A stretch of DNA of 64,000 nt from an uncultured Oscillospiraceae bacterium (GTDB lineage Bacteria > Bacillota > Clostridia > Oscillospirales > Oscillospiraceae). The notes beneath the pieces are model-generated. The model did no database searches. It had not been told where the DNA came from and saw only the letters and a program-made list of their open reading frames with translations. The number at the start of each line of letters is the position of its first letter. The stretch's first letter is position 1. The translations under genes were made by a program, and so were the position numbers. This document shows positions 60,492 through 64,000 of this stretch, one piece after another. The stretch spans positions 1-64,000 of the forward strand of contig CANPWZ010000007.1 in the NCBI GenBank assembly GCA_947585425.1, written 5' to 3'.

Positions 60492-61673
60492 ATGGGATAC
60501 GATTTTGACGCCCTGGTGGACCGCCGGGGCACCCAGTCCCTGAAATGGGACGTGGGAGAAAGCGAGCTGCCCATGTGGGTGGCGGACATGGACTTCCCCG
60601 CCGCGCCCCCCATCCGGGAGGCCCTGCAAAGGCGGCTGGACCACGGGGTGTTCGGCTACTCCGTGGTGCCCGAGGAGTGGGCGGAGGCCTACATCGGCTG
60701 GTGGAGGGACCGCCACCACTTCACGATGGAGCGGGACTGGCTCATCTTCTGCACCGGAGTGGTGCCCGCCATCTCCAGCATCGTGCGGAAGCTGACCACG
60801 CCGGGGGAGAACGTGCTGATCCAAACCCCGGTGTACAACATTTTTTTCAACTCCGTCGTCAACAACGGAAGGAACGTCGTCGCAAGCCCTTTGCGCTGGG
60901 AAAACGGCGTTTACAACATGGATCTCGCCCGTTTGGAGCGGGATCTGTCCGACCCCCAGACCACCCTGATGATCTTGTGCAACCCCCATAATCCGGTGGG
61001 TAAGATATGGGACAGGGAGACTTTGGCAAGGGTGGGGGAGCTGTGCCGGAAGCACCACGTCGTCGTCCTCTCCGACGAGATCCACTGCGACCTCACCGAT
61101 CCGGGGAAGGAGTACGTCCCCTTCGCCTCCGTGTCGGAGGACTGCCGTCTCAACAGCGTCACCTGTATCGCCCCCACCAAGTGCTTCAACATCGCGGGGC
61201 TCCAGACCGCCGCCGTGTCGGTGCCCGACCCGTTTCTGCGCCACAAGGTGTGGCGGGGCCTCAACACCGACGAGGTGGCCGAGGGAAACGCCTTCGCCGT
61301 GGACGCCGCCATCGCCGCCTTCACCCGGGGCGGCCCCTGGCTGGATGAGCTGCGGGCCTATCTGTATGAGAACAAGCGGGCCGTCCGGGACTTCCTGGCG
61401 GCCCGGCTGCCCCGGATCCGCCTGACCCCGTCGGAGGCCACCTATCTGCTGTGGCTGGACTGCGGGGCCGTCGCGGAGGACGCCGCCCCCCTGGCCCATT
61501 TCATCCGGGCCAAGACCGGCCTCTACCTGTCCAGGGGCGGCCAGTACGGCGCGGAGGGAAGGCCATTCCTGCGCATGAACATCGCCTGCCCCCGGTCCCG
61601 GCTGCTGGACGGCCTGGAGCGGCTGAAGCGGGGCGTGGACGCCTGGGAAGAGGAGGGGCATCCCCATGTATGA
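60492..61673 (+). CDS. MalY/PatB-family PLP-dependent cystathionine beta-lyase/aminotransferase
   Basis: MGYDFDALVDRRGTQSLKWDVGESELPMWVADMDF; LCNPHNPVGKIW; SDEIHCDL; PTKCFNIAGLQ. Confidence 0.92.
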   Translation: MGYDFDALVDRRGTQSLKWDVGESELPMWVADMDFPAAPPIREALQRRLDHGVFGYSVVPEEWAEAYIGWWRDRHHFTMERDWLIFCTGVVPAISSIVRKLTTPGENVLIQTPVYNIFFNSVVNNGRNVVASPLRWENGVYNMDLARLERDLSDPQTTLMILCNPHNPVGKIWDRETLARVGELCRKHHVVVLSDEIHCDLTDPGKEYVPFASVSEDCRLNSVTCIAPTKCFNIAGLQTAAVSVPDPFLRHKVWRGLNTDEVAEGNAFAVDAAIAAFTRGGPWLDELRAYLYENKRAVRDFLAARLPRIRLTPSEATYLLWLDCGAVAEDAAPLAHFIRAKTGLYLSRGGQYGAEGRPFLRMNIACPRSRLLDGLERLKRGVDAWEEEGHPHV

Positions 61674-62544
61674 GCTGATCCAGGTCTCTGAGCGGTGTTA
61701 CTACGTCCAGAGCCCCGCCAAGATCGGGCTGGTGAAGCTGGACGGAGACCGGGTCTGCCTCATCGACAGCGGCAGCGACAAGGACGCCGGCCGGAAGGTC
61801 CGCCAGCACCTGGACGCCAACGGCTGGGCGCTGGAGGCCATCTACAACACCCACTCCAACGCCGACCACATCGGCGGCAACCAATACCTGCAAAAGCAGA
61901 CGGGCTGTAAGATCTACGCCCCCGGCATCGAGCGGGACTTCACCGTCCACCCCCTGCTGGAGCCCTCCTTCCTGTATGGCGGCTATCCCTTCAAGGATCT
62001 GCGGCACAAGTTCCTCATGGCCCAGCCCAGCGCGGCGGAGGAGCTGACTCAGGCCGTCCTGCCGGAGGGGTTCGAACTGATCCCCCTGCCGGGACACTTC
62101 TTCGACATGGCGGGCTTCCGGGCCCCGGACGGCGTGGTCTATCTGGCCGACTGCCTGTCCAGCAAAGAGACGCTGGACAAATACCAGATCGGCTTCGTAT
62201 ACGACGTAGCCGCCTATCTGGACACCCTGGAAAAGGTCAAAAGCATGGAGGCAAAGCTGTTCATCCCCGCCCACGCGGAGGCTGCGGAGAATATCGTCCC
62301 TCTGGCCCAATATAACATCGACAAGGTGTGGGAGATCGCGGAGGCCGTCACGGGCCTGTGCGCCCAGCCCCTGACCTTCGAGGTCATCCTGCAAAAGCTG
62401 TTCGCCCGCTACGGGCTGACCATGACCTTTGAGCAGTACGCGCTGGTGGGCAGCACGGTGCGCTCCTACCTGGCCTGGCTGAAGGACACGGGCAAGCTCT
62501 CCGCCCGATTTGAAGACAATTTGCTCCTTTGGGAGCGGCTCTGA
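61666..62544 (+). CDS. MBL-fold metallo-hydrolase
   Basis: CLIDSGSDKDAG, NTHSNADHIGGN, PGHFFDMAGF. Confidence 0.88.
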   Translation: MYELIQVSERCYYVQSPAKIGLVKLDGDRVCLIDSGSDKDAGRKVRQHLDANGWALEAIYNTHSNADHIGGNQYLQKQTGCKIYAPGIERDFTVHPLLEPSFLYGGYPFKDLRHKFLMAQPSAAEELTQAVLPEGFELIPLPGHFFDMAGFRAPDGVVYLADCLSSKETLDKYQIGFVYDVAAYLDTLEKVKSMEAKLFIPAHAEAAENIVPLAQYNIDKVWEIAEAVTGLCAQPLTFEVILQKLFARYGLTMTFEQYALVGSTVRSYLAWLKDTGKLSARFEDNLLLWERL

Positions 62545-62566
62545 GCGGCCCCCAAAAAGGCAAAAT

Positions 62567-62599
62567 AGCCCCCCGGTCCCACGGGACCGGGGGGCTTCT
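62567..62599. terminator. Terminator between convergent genes
   Basis: AGCCCCCCGGTCCC-AC-GGGACCGGGGGGCT. Confidence 0.75.
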
Positions 62600-62611
62600 C
62601 TGTGTTCGGGT

Positions 62612-63202
62612 CTAATGCTCCGCCAGCCGCAGTTCAAAGGGCGCGGGGGCGGCGATGGCCAGCATACATCCGGCGTGGACGATGTTTTGGAAATACCAGG
62701 GTCTCCCGTCCTCCAGCAGGGGGAAGTCCCTCCCCCGCAGGGCCAGGCCGGTGCCCTTGGCTTTGAGGGCGGCCTCCAGCCGGGTCCACAGGGTGAAAAA
62801 CCGCTCCCCGGTGGGGGATTCGTCCAGCCAGGCCAGCTCGTCCGGCAAAAAGCACCGGCGGAGCCCGGCGGGCCAGTCCTCCCGCAGCGGCTCCAGATCC
62901 ACCCCTATGGGGAGGTCCGCCACCGCAAGGGCAGCCCAGTCCCCCCCGTCGGACAGGTTGAACCAGGGCGAGCCCGCGGCCAGGGCGGGCTTGCCGAACT
63001 CGTTGCAGACGAGATCGGCGTCCTCCCGCACCCCCAGCACGTCACGCAAAAGCAGCCCGGCGGCGATGGCTCGCAGCCGGGCGCTCTCGTGTCTGCGGTT
63101 TTCCGCCGCCCGCCGCCGCGCCGGTGCGAGCAGCGGCAGGAAGGCCTCCTCCTTACCCGCCAGGGCTTTGGCGTTCAGGAGGTGGACTGTGACGGTTTCC
63201 AT
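62612..63202 (-). CDS. 4'-phosphopantetheinyl transferase superfamily protein
   Basis: FNLSDGGDWAALAVADLPIGVDLEPL; RFFTLWTRLEAALKAKGTGL. Confidence 0.87.
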   Translation of the reverse strand: METVTVHLLNAKALAGKEEAFLPLLAPARRRAAENRRHESARLRAIAAGLLLRDVLGVREDADLVCNEFGKPALAAGSPWFNLSDGGDWAALAVADLPIGVDLEPLREDWPAGLRRCFLPDELAWLDESPTGERFFTLWTRLEAALKAKGTGLALRGRDFPLLEDGRPWYFQNIVHAGCMLAIAAPAPFELRLAEH

Positions 63203-63211
63203 GAAAAGGGA

Positions 63212-64000
63212 TCAGTCCTCAAAGTCGGCCCGGTCCCAGCACAGCCTGCCGGTGTAGGTCTTCTCCCGCTCCTGGCCGGAGAGGACGCGGATGGCGCCGG
63301 CGGCCATGGCCTCCATCTCGAACTCGCCGGGATAGGCGGTGACGGGGGCGATGAAGGAGCAGGCCTCGGTGATCTTGGCCACCAGCTCCTTGTTGTGGAC
63401 CATGCCGCCGCCCAGCAGGATGCCGTCCACCTGGCCGTGGAGGACGGCGGCCATAGCGCCGATCTCCTTGGTGATCTGATAGATCATGGCGTTCCAGGCC
63501 AGATAGGGGACCTTCTCCCCCTTGGCGGCCCGCTCGGAGACCTCGATGGCGTCGGAGGTGCCCAGCAGGCTGACAAAGCCGCCGGTCTTGGTGCAGAGGG
63601 CCTTGGCGGTCTTCTTGTCCACGCCGGAGAAGCAGTAGTCGATCAGCTCCGCCGCCGGCACCGCGCCGCAGCGGGTGGGGGCCATGGGGCCGTCGCCGCC
63701 CACGATGTCGTTGCCGTCGATCATGCGGCCCTTCTGATGGGCGGACACGGAGATGCCGCCGCCGATATGACACACCACGAAGTTGCAGTCCTCATACTTT
63801 CTGCCCATCTTGGCGGCGTGCTGGATGGCGGTCTCCTTCAGGTTCAGGGCGTGGAGATGTACGTTGCGGTAGACGCCCTTCACGCCGGTCATCCGGGCCA
63901 GGGGCTGGAGCTCGTCGGTGTCGGGGGGGTTGACCACGAAGGCCCGGCAGCCGATCTCGTCGGCGAACTTCTTGGCCAGCTGGGGACCCAGCTGGGCGGG
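63212..64000 (-). CDS. buk: Butyrate kinase, 5' part cut by window end
   Basis: VVCHIGGGISVSAHQKGRMIDGNDIVGGDGPMAPTRCGAVP; TKTGGFVSLLGTSDAIEV; open reading frame continues past right edge. Confidence 0.9.
   Translation of the reverse strand, partial: PAQLGPQLAKKFADEIGCRAFVVNPPDTDELQPLARMTGVKGVYRNVHLHALNLKETAIQHAAKMGRKYEDCNFVVCHIGGGISVSAHQKGRMIDGNDIVGGDGPMAPTRCGAVPAAELIDYCFSGVDKKTAKALCTKTGGFVSLLGTSDAIEVSERAAKGEKVPYLAWNAMIYQITKEIGAMAAVLHGQVDGILLGGGMVHNKELVAKITEACSFIAPVTAYPGEFEMEAMAAGAIRVLSGQEREKTYTGRLCWDRADFED

Overview
High-GC Firmicutes-type window, probably an Oscillospiraceae-like gut anaerobe (inference from gene content and codon usage). Main blocks, left to right. (1) A GHKL sensor kinase divergent from a glycan/uronate catabolic operon: membrane-anchored GH3 with reversed domain order, lipoprotein, two SGNH hydrolases, GH2, GPH transporter, uxuA, uxuB-like SDR, eda, kdgK. 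(2) A mobile-element region with a coupled small ORF/HTH pair, a long palindrome, a SHOCT-like ORF and a three-gene serine recombinase operon whose middle protein lacks the catalytic domain. (3) MFS, flavin reductase, fRMsr and alpha/beta hydrolase genes. (4) A lower-GC insert with a short serine recombinase and a mosaic DUF4417 protein, followed by a chain of six hairpins. (5) A corrinoid-dependent methyltransferase cluster: DUF2284, RACo-like activator, ECF S component, DUF4430, a cobalamin riboswitch with terminator, corrinoid protein, PocR/AraC regulator and four UroD/MtaA-family methyltransferases with divergent zinc-site motifs. (6) Housekeeping genes: mrdA, mreD, miaB, phosphoesterase, YerC, purL, SBP lipoprotein, pgeF, secA, YheO-like regulator, pepV-like, two purine/uracil-type permeases. 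(7) An isolated phage-type lysis cassette (CHAP endolysin, holin, XhlA-like). (8) DUF3737, MalY/PatB, MBL hydrolase, PPTase and a truncated butyrate kinase at the right edge. No tRNA, rRNA or CRISPR array was recognised. All family names come from reading the translations; no database search was run.
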